This document shows, in pieces, positions 37,513 through 47,709 of a stretch of DNA of 64,000 bases (position 1 is the stretch's first letter; the number at the start of each line of letters is the position of its first letter). The notes under the pieces were generated by a model. That model saw only the letters and a list, made by a program, of their open reading frames with translations, did not search any database and had not been told where the DNA came from. The translations under genes and the position numbers were made by a program. The stretch spans positions 1,023,775 through 1,087,774 of the forward strand of contig JAWKTX010000001.1 in assembly GCA_041398825.1 (NCBI GenBank), in the 5' to 3' direction. This stretch comes from Planctomycetaceae bacterium. Lineage in GTDB: Bacteria > Planctomycetota > Planctomycetia > Planctomycetales > Planctomycetaceae.

Positions 37513-38710
37513 GGAGCAGTTTTCCTTGAAAACGATTATCTACAATGGCACAGCCATTCTTCCTGATCGACTCCTGGATGACGCGGTGATCATCATCGAC
37601 GGAGGTCGGATCGTCTCGGTGAAATCGGGTGGCCGAATCCCCGCAAATACACATTCGCTGAATGCCCGGGGAGGATACATTTCTCCGGGTTTTGTCGACA
37701 TCCACGTCCATGGTGGTGCAGGGGCTGATTTCATGGATGGGACAGTCCAGGCGGTCAAAACCGTCTGCGCTGCACACGCACGGCACGGCACCACCACGAT
37801 TTTTCCAACGACCACCACTGGTGAATTCGACCAGATTATGGCGATGATTGACGCCTGCCGGACGGTGCAGAGCGAAGGAACGGATCACGCTGGTAGTCGC
37901 ATTGCCGGTGTGCATCTCTACGGTCCCTACTTTGCCGAGGACAAAACGGGATGCCACCCGCGCGATGAGTGCCGCCCGCCGGTTGCAAAAGAGTTCGACC
38001 GATACTTCCAAACCCAAATGATCAGGATTGCCACCTGCGCGGCTGAACTGCCGGGAGCAATCGACTTCTACAAGGTGGCCCGCCGCAGGAAATGTCTGGT
38101 CACCTGTGGCCATTCCAACTCCAGTTGGCAGGAAATGGCACTCGCTTTTCGAGCTGGCATGCGACACGTTGACCATTTTTGGTGCGCCATGAGCAACGTT
38201 TCCTCTGTCCGCCAACGGTTAGGAGTGCCGATGCAGGGCAGCATGACTGAATTTGTGCTGGCAAATGCGGAAATGAGTACTGAAGTGATCGCGGATGGAA
38301 TGCACCTTTCACCCGAACTGCTTCATTTTGCTGCCATGATGAAAGGACCTTCCCGGCTGTGTCTTGTCACCGACTGTAATCGCGCTATGGACATGCCTTC
38401 CGGACGATATCGCTTTGGTAACGAACATAGCGGGACATGGTTTGAAAGTGATGGTCGAGTCGGCTGGGCAACTGAAGGGAGCCTCGCCAGTTCGGTCAAC
38501 GGAATGGATCACATGGTGCGTCAGATGATATCTGCCACGAAGTTACCCCTGCCGGAAGTCATCCGGATGGCGAGCCTGACGCCGGCAGAACGAGCCGGGA
38601 TCGCAAATGAAACAGGCAGCATCGAGGTCGGGAAATCCGCAGATATCCTGCTGCTGAGTCGCCGATTGCTGATCAACCAGGTGATGGTGCATGGGCGACG
38701 AATCGTCTAA
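37511..38710 (+). CDS. nagA: N-acetylglucosamine-6-phosphate deacetylase-like protein (NagA family)
   Basis: The protein has 399 residues. It has the amidohydrolase layout: beta-strand start, VDIHVHGGAGADFMDG (HxH motif), CGHSNSSWQEM and HVDHFWCAMS, then LVTDCNRAM (Asp). NagA cleaves acetate from GlcNAc-6-phosphate in amino-sugar recycling. In the usual HLEGPF motif the Glu that binds metal is replaced (GVHLYGPYFAEDKTGCHP). So either another residue serves or the activity differs. The start is ATG 37511 or TTG 37526 (GGAG at 37513-37516). The TTG would remove the overlap with the divergent neighbour. Confidence 0.88.
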   Translation: MEQFSLKTIIYNGTAILPDRLLDDAVIIIDGGRIVSVKSGGRIPANTHSLNARGGYISPGFVDIHVHGGAGADFMDGTVQAVKTVCAAHARHGTTTIFPTTTTGEFDQIMAMIDACRTVQSEGTDHAGSRIAGVHLYGPYFAEDKTGCHPRDECRPPVAKEFDRYFQTQMIRIATCAAELPGAIDFYKVARRRKCLVTCGHSNSSWQEMALAFRAGMRHVDHFWCAMSNVSSVRQRLGVPMQGSMTEFVLANAEMSTEVIADGMHLSPELLHFAAMMKGPSRLCLVTDCNRAMDMPSGRYRFGNEHSGTWFESDGRVGWATEGSLASSVNGMDHMVRQMISATKLPLPEVIRMASLTPAERAGIANETGSIEVGKSADILLLSRRLLINQVMVHGRRIV

Positions 38711-38713
38711 CCC

Positions 38714-38817
38714 AACAGCCTGCTGAAAACCGGGACTGGCTCAAACAGGAGACCTGAAAACATGATGGTTTCCAGTTGTCCTGCGTGCCTGTCCCGGTGT
38801 TTCAACGAACAGCTAGC
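38714..38817 (+). repeat. Dispersed ~100-bp inverted-end repeat, copy 3
   Basis: It starts 3 bases after the nagA stop (cccaacagcctgctgaaaac). The left end gctgaaaaccgggac pairs with the right end gtcccggtgtttcaac. The inner sequence gactggctcaaacaggagac matches the other copies with a few changes. The position suggests it could act as a transcription end. Confidence 0.88.
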
Positions 38818-39050
38818 TTCGTGCGGAAGGGCTGCCGGCCCACGCGGGTAGTTAACTCCATGATCATTTTGTGCATGCTCCAGTGCAGTCAGCACATCCG
38901 GTTTTATTTGAGCTGGAAGTACTTGTTGGTCGAGACCATCGGATGCGAGCAAGAAGAACGTCGCCTGTGTTTCCTTTGGCTCTGATCCACTCACCCACGG
39001 CGGTAATCATGACTCATGCGGACCAGCATTCCTTCACATGAAAGTTGCCA

Positions 39051-40186
39051 TCAAAGCAACCTGCTCCGGAGCACGGATTCCATCACTGCCAATGGGAGCA
39101 CAATCTGTTCCGTGGATCTGATCAGGCACCGCTTCTTCGTATCAACCTCGGCAACCCAAGAGGCGATCTCCAGCGTATGACGTTGATATTCGATTCGTCT
39201 TTTCGAGTGTAGACCAGATACAACCCATCGCTGTGCGTGAGCCAGTGTTGTTGAGTGATTGTTGACATTTTCGATGGTTGTTCCGTCGTCCCAGATCCAG
39301 GCTTGTTTCTCATCCCAGTACAATCCGTGTTACAGCGTAGGCAATAGCCATGGTTGTCTTCGGCTCTCATTGTGATCCAGAACTGATTTCTAAATTTTGT
39401 GACGCTTGGTTCCACAATCCTCGTCCATGCGGATTGGCCATTGCGGTCCCACATCGCGAATTCTGTTCCTGTCCGTCGTAGCTGGCACGCACCCCTGCAA
39501 CAAGTCGATCTGCTTCCTGGAGGCCTGTAATGCGGAGCGCGAGCTTGAATGTCGCCATTGGGTAATGATACGGCCACAGTTATTGGTGTAACAAAGCCTG
39601 CGGGGGATCATCCCATTCAAGAATACGCCGGGAAGACCAGGTTCCATCCGATGATCGGGTCGCGTAAACGGGAAACCTTGGAAGCTGCTCCTTCGGGCGA
39701 AGTAATCCCCTTTTGTAAAAAACCACATGACCAGCCGCGAGGATCTGCGTCCACTCCGGATGATACCCGGCACGACATCGCAAACACCTGCTGTGAGACC
39801 GTCTTGCCTCGCCCTGCTACGACTTCCCGGGCGAATGCAGAAATCGGTTCAGGTTGACTCCATGTGCGTCCAAAGTTCCGCGACATGGACCAGTGCACTG
39901 TTCCAAAGTAATCGGAGCCACCGATTCCCTGCAGCGTCATCAATGCCAAAGGCTCACGCCATTTCCCGGGGAGCATGCGTAAACTCGAGGGTGAAACCAG
40001 GTGGTGCCATTCGCCATCACGGTTGCTGAAGACAACAACCTCCCCGAAAATGGACTGGATCAGGGGCGATGCTTCATCCGCCTGAATGCCGGGATGATTC
40101 ACCAGAGTTATCAGTACAGGTGGTCCGCAGATATTTGAAGAGTCCTGAAATTCACGGTACTCGTTCCTTTGATTAGTGCCTGGCAT
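39051..40186 (-). pseudogene. Sialidase/BNR-repeat-like protein, multiply frameshifted
   Basis: Fragments in at least three frames join into one about 375-residue protein. The first runs from 40186 to about 39780 (SRNFGRTWSQPEPIS is an Asp-box-like BNR motif). Then come a second frame (WTQILAAGHVVFYKRG, SSDGTWSSRR), a third (LQEADRLVAGVRASYDGQEQ) and a last frame ending at 39051 (DGLYLVYTRKDESN and EIASWVAEVD). Similar planctomycete proteins are sialidase-like hydrolases with beta-propellers. No signal peptide is obvious at the presumed start. It is the first broken gene of the 39-52 kb block. Individual frameshift points are approximate. Confidence 0.7.
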
Positions 40187-40233
40187 TTGCAGGAAGACAT
40201 TCGCAGGAGAATTGTGTGATACAGTCCCACAAC

Positions 40234-40266
40234 AAAAAAGCCCGAGGCAGGCTGCTTCGGGCTTTT
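40234..40266. terminator. Bidirectional rho-independent terminator downstream of serS
   Basis: Stem aaaagcccga / tcgggctttt with a short loop and A/T runs on both sides, so it can end transcription in both directions. It lies about 20 bases past the serS stop (40286-40288) and just upstream of the sialidase-like gene. Confidence 0.9.
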
Positions 40267-40285
40267 GTGTGGTGTTGTTGCAAGG

Positions 40286-41550
40286 TTAGAGACGCTGATG
40301 GTGAAACCAGTCGATGACTTTACCGACCCAGGTTGAAGAACCGCAGGGACTGCGATTGTACCGTCTGATTGCTGGTAGTTTTCCATGATGGCGATGATGG
40401 TACTGCCGCAGGAGATGGCCGTACCGTTCACCGGGGGAACGAATTGCGTCTTTCTTTTCCGGGCTGCGATAACGGATCCCAGTCGACGCCTGATAGTCGG
40501 TACAGTTTGATGCCGATGTGACTTCACCCTGGAATTCGCCAGCTTCTCCATGCCTGGCATCCAGCCTGCGTCAAACCAGGCCAGGCGGGGCCGCCGAGGT
40601 CACCGGTTGCTGTGTCGATCAGGCGGTAACAGATGCCGAGTTCCTGAAAGATTTCTTCTTCGATCGCGACGATTTCCTGATGTAGTGCATCTGATGCAGC
40701 CACGTCGCCGGCTGGAATCCAAACATCTCCACTCCGGTGAATTGGTGGACGCGATAGATGCCACGTAAGCGGCGACCATGCGCGCCGGCTTCCGTTCGGA
40801 AACAGTGGGACAGGCCGCAGCACTTGATTGGCAAATCAGCTAGATCAATGGTCTGATCTCAGGTGCGCCGCCGAGAGTACTCGGCGGTGGCAACCGTGCT
40901 CAGGTCGGAGTCTGGTGACATATCAGATCTGAGTTTCGTCACCACGCGGATTGTCCCAATGCCTTCAAGAACAGAATCCCGGGCCAGATCCGGTGTCGTA
41001 TACAGCGTGAATCCTTTGTTGCGCAACTTGGTTACGCAACGCTGGAATACCGCCATTTCCAGCATGACGGCATCGTTCTTGAGGTAGTAAAAACCGTGTC
41101 CGGCAACACGCGCACCAGCTTCGAAGTCAATGAGATCGAGCTTTGCTGCCAGATCGAAGTGATCGAGTGGCTTGAAATCAATTGGTCACGCTTCATACGC
41201 AGCTCGCGCGTCGTCTTCTCCGAGCGTCCGGGTGTGTCAGTCATGTTCGAACGCGTGACTGTTCTGAACGAAGTTGTTCTTCGACCAGTTTCTGCTTTCT
41301 TCAGCAGAAGCAACTGCTCACGCAGCTGCTTGCCTTTTTTCAATCACGCGGGGCGTTCTTCGGCGGATGCTTTGGGAATCTGAGCAGAGAGCTCTTTCTG
41401 TTGGCGCCGCAGCTCATCGCCATGGGTGATCAGCGAACTGCGTTCATCACGCAGCCGAACGATGGACGCGATGTCCACCTGAACTCCACGGTTCTGACAA
41501 TTCTGCTCAACCTCATCGCGATGATCGCAGATGAACTGCAGATCCAGCAT
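40286..41550 (-). pseudogene. serS: Seryl-tRNA synthetase, frameshifted
   Basis: The N-terminus at 41550 (MLDLQFICDHRDEVEQN, then the coiled-coil arm with LRRQQKELSAQI) is clearly SerRS. Further pieces in other frames follow in order: GKQLREQLLLLKK, TLYTTPDLARDSVLEGIG, the class II motif 2 region (SHCFRTEAGAHGRRLRGIYR and VHQFTGVEMF), LGICYRLIDTATGDLGGPA, and motif 3 (NGTAISCGSTIIAIMENYQQ). It ends WFHHQRL at 40286. SerRS charges tRNA-Ser and is essential. Near 41335-41345 a lost base is followed by an extra A in a run of six, restoring the frame, which looks like sequencing error. A complete copy would be needed elsewhere if the break is real. Confidence 0.9.
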
Positions 41551-41744
41551 GTTAGCACTCCTTCAGCCGACGTTGTTTATGTTTGGGTTCATGGAATTAT
41601 TGAGTGGTTCGGACCCACTGGAGATCGGTCCTGAAAAGCGTTAAAGGAATTGCAGACAAATCCTTGTCTGGTTTTTGTCTCGTCCACTGATTGGCGATAC
41701 TCCGGACATTGAAGACTGATGCAGAGATTCGGAATCAGCTTGTT

Positions 41745-43108
41745 TTACACCACCGAGTTTCTGCCACAACCAGCCGTTCGACAGTACGTCGGGCGCTCGA
41801 AATCTGCGACGTGGATATGTTCATCCGGACTATGCAGATTATCTGTATTGCGGCCCCATCCGAGCAGAAGAGTATCGATTCCCAGAATCTGTTTGAAGCT
41901 GAGTACCACCGAATCGATCCCCTCACGAATGAAAACAGGCGGCTGCCCAAACGCTTCAGCAACGGCTTCGCCTGCCGCTGAAATCCATGGGCTGGTCGGA
42001 TCAAACACAAAGGCTTCGCAGCCGAACGGAAGAAACCAAGTCCAAATGCCAGCAGGACACTGATCGCGGAGGTATAGCTCCAGTGATTTTCCAGAACCTT
42101 CTCAGGCTTCATTCCCGAACGAGACGGCACGTGATTTTTGCCATTGCAGCCGATGGGATAATTGTCTTGGGGGCCTTCACCCGAATAACCACTGACGATG
42201 CCGTTAATGTCGCAGGTCGGCCGTGTCCACCGTCGTTCAAGAGTTGAAAATCCCTGTTCGCCGAATGCTGCACTGGGATCCGGTTTCACTGAGGAAAACA
42301 CTTTCTTCGAATGGAAGTTTTGCAAATTGCCGGCGTTCTTCGTCCGACAACGGAATGACATCGTCGTAAAAGCCTGGAATCCGGATGCGTCCATCATCTC
42401 CGACAAGTGTCCCGCACATTCGAGCCAGTGCGTTTGCCGGGTTTGTAATACTGCCACCGTAGATTCCAGCTGTGCAGATCCTTCGATGGTCCGGTGAGAC
42501 GTACTTCCGCCGCGATGATTCCTCGTAGTCCGTAGGTAATCGCCGGGATTCCATCACCATACTGGCTGGTGTCGCTGACAACGCATACGTCTGCCTTCAG
42601 GCGATCTGCATTTTCTTTGAGGAAGTGGTCCAGGTTCTCGCCGCCCACTTCTTCTTCACCCTCAATCACGAATTTCAAATTGACGGGCAGGCTGCCGCGA
42701 ATCTGCATCCAGGCTTCGATGGACTTCAAAATGAGTAAAAACCTGACCCTTGTCGTCAGTGGCACCAGGTGGGCAAAGATCTTTCCATCGCGAATCTGTA
42801 GTTCCGAAGGGCGGAGTCGTCCAGGATAGTGAGCGGATCCGGAGGTTGCACGTCGTAGTGACCATAGACCAGCACTGTCGGAAGTGCTGGATCCTGAACA
42901 CGCTCTCCGTAAACGATTGGGTGTCCGTCAGTCGCGATCACTGCGCTCAGACCAGTACGCTCCATTGCATCCCGTACCCACTCCGCACAACGCCTGACAT
43001 CGCCAGCATATCAGAATCTGCACTGACACCGATGCGCAGAAATTCCTGAACAACTGATCCAGTGTCTGGGGCTTCTGCGAATCAATATGTTTGAGAACTG
43101 TCCTGCAT
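41745..43108 (-). pseudogene. M20-family dipeptidase, frameshifted
   Basis: In order on the - strand: VRDAMERTGLSAVI, YGHYDVQPPDPL (first zinc motif His, Asp), ATDDKGQVFTH, GSLPVNLKFVIEGEEEVGG (catalytic Glu-Glu), VVSDTSQYGDGIPAITYGLRG, TNPANALARM, GFYDDVIPLSDEERRQFA, and a tail around GWGRNTDNLHSPDEHI (last zinc His). These fit the M20 cytosolic dipeptidase family that hydrolyses dipeptides. At least five changes of frame are needed to join the pieces. The start is placed at ATG 43108. Confidence 0.85.
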
Positions 43109-43713
43109 TGTAATGTTGCTTTCTCTCCATGAACTCCGGGGCAGTCTGTATCAGGACAGTAATGTATCAGATCCCCGGAATGCGTGAATCGACTGCCATT
43201 CCCACTTCACTCAGTGCAGGGATGCAGGTCCAGGTCTGACGGGCTGATTGACTGCAGGGCGTGGCGGGCGATGCCCCGTGCCGGTTTCACCTACCTGATT
43301 CCACGTATGCGGAAACCTGGTCGTTCGTGGTGCTGGTCTTCCGCGGAAAGATTGGAGGGGAATTCTGTCGCAAGGCGTGAGCGCGAAGCAGGCGATCGAT
43401 TATCCGGTTCCCAGATGAACAGGTAGATGCAGCGGGTTACCAGCATGCATTTTGGGGCGAGCGGTTTCGGCGGTGGGTCGGTGGGAAAGTGATCAGAAGT
43501 TCGCGCGGTACTAACCCATGGTAAAGATCAGAACTCTTCCATTCCATCGAAAAACTGTGGACTCTGATCAAATGTTGGTGACTCATACATCTAGCGGGGG
43601 CTGCGGAGTAGTGAGTATGCAGGCCGACTCATATTTCGTTTCACGTGAGTGGAGAAATCTATTTCGTTTTGATCACGACGTAAGTGATTTGACCTCAGAG
43701 GTACTGACGCACC
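43109..43713. other. Gene-free stretch between divergent broken genes
   Basis: About 600 bases. Short open frames on both strands have no recognisable domain. The promoters for the M20 and HDOD-GGDEF genes would be here. Confidence 0.35.
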
Positions 43714-45288
43714 ATGACGATCGATCTTCACGATGTTTGAAATTGCCAACGTTGCCTAGCGATCGCAATCGAGGTCTTACGATTGTTTGATGATCCGGAC
43801 AGTTCGATTGACCAGATTGCTTCGGTCATTCGTAAAGATCCGGCTATTTCAACCCGGCTGCTGAAGGCGGCTAATTCTTCTCAATACGGAAATATGGGCG
43901 ACGTGAGCGATGTTGTCAGCGCCACGACGCTGCTGGGCGGAACAGTGCTGTTCCCATTAGTTCTCAGTTTCTCCTTGCTCGACAGTCAATCGAGCCCGGT
44001 GAACATGCGTCATACTTCAAACAGTTCTGGGTTGCGATCCTTCAAGTTCAGGCGACGGCATCGGAAATGTTGGGGAGTTATTTTGGATCGCCGAAACTCA
44101 AATCGGAATGCTACACAACGAGTTTGCTATCCGCGTTGGTAAGCTGGCCATGTTACGAGCTGAACCAGCTCGCCATGCCGCTACTGGATAAAGCTGCCGA
44201 CGAAGGAGTACCGCTTACTGCACTGGAGTTGGCAGTTTGGACTCACTCACCACAAGATGTCGTCGGTGATGCTGGGCCAGATTGGCCTGCCCGTTCGTTG
44301 TGTCCGCAATTCTGGGCGATTGACTTCCAGACGCCCGACAGTCCGAACCGGCTGATTCAGACAGTCGTCTGGTAAAATCACCCGGACAGCGAATGCCATT
44401 GCATCTTTGCTCTCGACAAGAGCTTGCGGGAGTATCAATTGTTGAGCTCGAGGAGTGTCTCGACGACCTCGCTCTTCCAGGTGGAGATGACATCGAAGAC
44501 TTGCTTCAGATGATCCGTGATCGCATTGAAGCTATTGCCGATTTTGAGGTCGATCCGCGAAAGGTGCCGCCTGTCGCGGATATTCTTCAGAAGACTGGAT
44601 CAACTCTCTCGGATATCGCCGATGGCAACGGTTTCAGAGGCCAATGAGAAAGTGCCGGACCAATTGCTCGAAGAAAACGGTATGTTGAAGCGTCGGGTTG
44701 CGGATCTGCTTCGAGCATCGCGAATCGATGTACTCACGGGCGTACAATTGAGGCTATCTGGTGGCTCAGATGAAAGAGAGAGTTGCAGTTCATCGATTGA
44801 GAGGCCATTCTTTTGGGATGGGTGTTGTTGACATCGATCACCAAGAAAATCAATGATACACGGCCATCAGGCAGGCGATCAGGTCTCGAAACTGGTTGCT
44901 GAGGCCCTTCAGCATTGTCATGATGTCGATTTGCTGGGTAGATATGGCGGTGAGGAGTTTGTCGTCCTGCTGGATAATGTCAGTCCCCATGTCATAAATC
45001 TGATTGGGGAACGAATGAGGAAAACGGTCGAACAACTGCCTGTTCACATTGGCACCGCGACTATTCCGGTGACGATCAGCGTTGGGTTATGTGAAGCGGA
45101 CGGTCAATGAAGACCCGGCTGAATTTACGGAACGCCTGTTTGCGGCGGCCGATGCAGCGATGTACGACGCAAAACGGTCCGGGCGAAATCGATTCTGTGT
45201 CGCGGAGTTCGATGATGGACTGCGCTGCCCGAAGGACGAGTTGCGGCCCCGAACAGCAATGGTCGCTTCCTCACCATCAAACAATTAA
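43714..45288 (+). pseudogene. HDOD-GGDEF signalling protein, frameshifted
   Basis: Translation starts at ATG 43714 (MTIDLHDV). After an apparent lost T in a T run it continues KLPTLP, and after one extra base AIAIEVLRLFDDPDSSIDQI...RLLKAANSSQYGN, a typical HDOD start. The HDOD domain runs to about 44350. A coiled linker (VADLLRASRIDVLTG) leads to a GGDEF domain with an intact RYGGEEFVVLL active site (about 44940-44975) and the AADAAMYDAKRSGRNR tail. If intact it would make cyclic di-GMP. At least four frame changes are needed. Confidence 0.85.
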
Positions 45289-45315
45289 GGTTCAAATCGG
45301 GCGATAACCTAACCT

Positions 45316-45410
45316 GACAGCCTGTTGAACAACGGGACTGGCTCGAGCAGGAGACCTGAAGACAACGATATTCATCGTCTGCGTGCCTGTACGATTTTTT
45401 CGACGGCTGG
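45316..45410 (+). repeat. Dispersed ~100-bp inverted-end repeat, copy 4
   Basis: It begins cagcctgttgaacaacggga and keeps ctggctcgagcaggagacct. The right half is more diverged (tcgtctgcgtgcctgtacg, then ttttttcgacgg). It lies 27 bases past the HDOD-GGDEF stop. Confidence 0.85.
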
Positions 45411-46067
45411 TGATGCATTTGCAAACGCCAATGCGGCTTTGCATGCCGAGCTCCGTGACTGCAAGTGCTTTTAGGTCTGCCAGCAACTTCGTGTTGCTTT
45501 TCTCCATTCGGCTCTCAGCAAGACGTGTGAATCTCTGTTCTGACGAACGCGGTAATACCAGACTCTGGTTCTGGTATTGCCGCGTTTATGGTTTTGAGTT
45601 AGCTGTGAGTTCGTGTTCATGTTTTCGGACACATTTTCTGAAGGATGTCGGCTACGAATGTGCACGTTAGTCCTGGAAAAACAGGACGCGAATGGCATGC
45701 ATGAACTAGGGTTAGATAATACATCGCCGGTTTACCCTGTGTCGGCGGTGCTTATGCATCAAAAGTCCGGATCAGGAAACTGCGTGAGAGCAATCATGGC
45801 TGGTACATCCACAGGCAGTGAGTCCGCAAACAAAGCTCCCTGACAGCAGGAAATGCGAGGGGATGCCCCTGAGTATAGTGTGCGGGTGAAGACAGAAGCG
45901 GATTGGATCTACATCGCAGAATTTCGACGTGGAAGAATGTCACAACACCGAATCTGCGGCAGAACGCTCTCATCTCGTAACGCAGGTTCAAGCGCTGTGG
46001 TACGGTCGTCCGTGAATTGCAAACTGACTTCAGTCGTCTCTGGTGAGTAGGTACCGGAACGGAGTGC
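45411..46067. other. Gene-free stretch with a strong hairpin
   Basis: About 650 bases with no recognisable gene. Apart from the hairpin at 45547-45585, nothing is identified. Confidence 0.4.
45547..45585. terminator. 16-bp stem hairpin, possible terminator
   Basis: Left arm acgcggtaataccaga and right arm tctggtattgccgcgt pair over 16 bases with one mismatch, around a 7-base loop. There is no U tract directly after it (tatggttttgag), so it could instead be a recombination or processing site. Confidence 0.55.
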
Positions 46068-47478
46068 CTATTTGCCAATGCAGAAGCTGCTGAAGATATG
46101 ATCGAGGATGTCGTCCGTGTAAACGTCCCCCAGAATCATTCCAACTGCATGCAGGCAGTGTCGAATTTCAACGGAGATGAGTTCATCGCCGGCCCCTGAC
46201 TGGGTCGCATGGATCGCTGGTTTTGAAGGCGGTTGCAGCATTGTGAAGTGAATCACGGCATTCGGAGGGCTGTGCTTCCAAGCAACTCGCCGTACAAGAC
46301 GAGGCTTGCTGGAAAGCAGTTGGCTCTCAACTGCATCAACAAGTTGACGTTCACCCCTGCCCTCAGCACGCTGATTTCAGCCGCTGTGCAGGGGCGCTGA
46401 TTCAAAAGATTTCGTTTCGGACTTTCGATCGACCTGGGTCCATACATGCATCGGGCACCGGATGAGCGTCCAGCTGTTGACGCAGTAACTTATCCAGTTC
46501 GAGCTCCTGTGGAGAAATATCCGCTCGTGTGCACCAGACGATCAGGTCCGTGATTCGATTTGCTGACCCCGTTTTTGCTGTGCTTGCATAATCGTATCGA
46601 CGCTGACTTCCCAGCCAGGGTGTCGATCAAATCAACGGGGTCTTTCCGAGTATCACGCTGGTCAGAAGGTAGTCCCGGCGGTTCCGGCGATCGGAGATAC
46701 AATGGCTTTCTGGCTGCCAGCCAGATGATTGAACAGCGTACCTTACCTGCGTTTGGGATCCCGGTACACAGCAGGACCCCCGACGGGTAGCCGGAGGGAG
46801 TCGATTGCCGGAGTCCTTTGAGAGTTTGAACCACATCGAGTGCGGATGCGAGTCGCAATGCTCAAGGATCTGACTGCAGGTGATGAATTCAATGTCCTCC
46901 TCAACAAAATCGATCCGCTTCAAGATCTCGAGCAGTTGAATCAGATTCTGCCGCACTGATGAAAGACGCTCGGTAATTCCTCCACCAAGTTGGGTGAGCC
47001 GCCTGCTGGAGTTCAGCGTGACTGGTGCCGCATCGATCACCCCCAACACGGCTTCGGCCTGTATCAGGTCGATTCTTCCGGCCAGGAATGCACGCATAGT
47101 GAATTCACCTCGCCCGGCCATTCTCGCACCAAGACGCAGTTTATCCTCCAACACGGCATCCATGAGTGGTGTCGCTCCCGGAAGGTGCAGTTCGGCCATC
47201 GGCTGGCCAGTGAAACTTCGTCGTCGGCCAGTGACCATGGCGGAGCATGGAATCGCGTGCCCCAGTGCGTCGATTTGCAGAAATCCTTCCAGTCGATAGG
47301 TAGTACATAAGCCCGCCCAGCATCCGTGACGCCCAGCCACGCCGCCGTTGTCGCGGACCGTGAATCCTGAAAGTGCGAGCGTGATTGCCTGGTCGCCACT
47401 GATTCGAATGATGCCCCGTTTGGCGCACCGTGGGCTGGCGATGGCTTAGTAGGTGGTATCATCGAGAAGGAGTGGCAT
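46068..47478 (-). pseudogene. mnmE: tRNA modification GTPase MnmE, frameshifted
   Basis: The start is ATG 47478 (MPLLLDDT). Pieces in order: RRSFTGQPMAELHLPGA, GEFTMRAFLAGRIDLIQAEA, DFVEEDIEF, the G1 loop region GIPNAGK (normally followed by SSL), LIDTLAG (G3 region), and the C-terminus DDILDHIFSSFCIGK, which ends with the diagnostic C-x-G-K. MnmE with MnmG modifies wobble uridine in tRNAs. At least five frame changes are needed. The gene is conserved and usually single-copy. Confidence 0.88.
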
Positions 47479-47709
47479 TGAAAATCGCGGGCAAAAGCAG
47501 ACACAGTTCCCCGTGGCAGCGAGTTGGCCCATGATAACGTAGCTTCCTCAACAGTGCATCCTGTCGCGAAGGCCTCTTTCGGACGTGCCGGATGATGGCC
47601 TGCCATCGAATCACGAGAAGGCCGCTTGCCGTAGGTTGGAAGATGCCAAACCGGTGATTCGTCACACAGCGGTTCGGCAAATCCGTGAGAGCCAGTCAGT
47701 AAGACAGTG

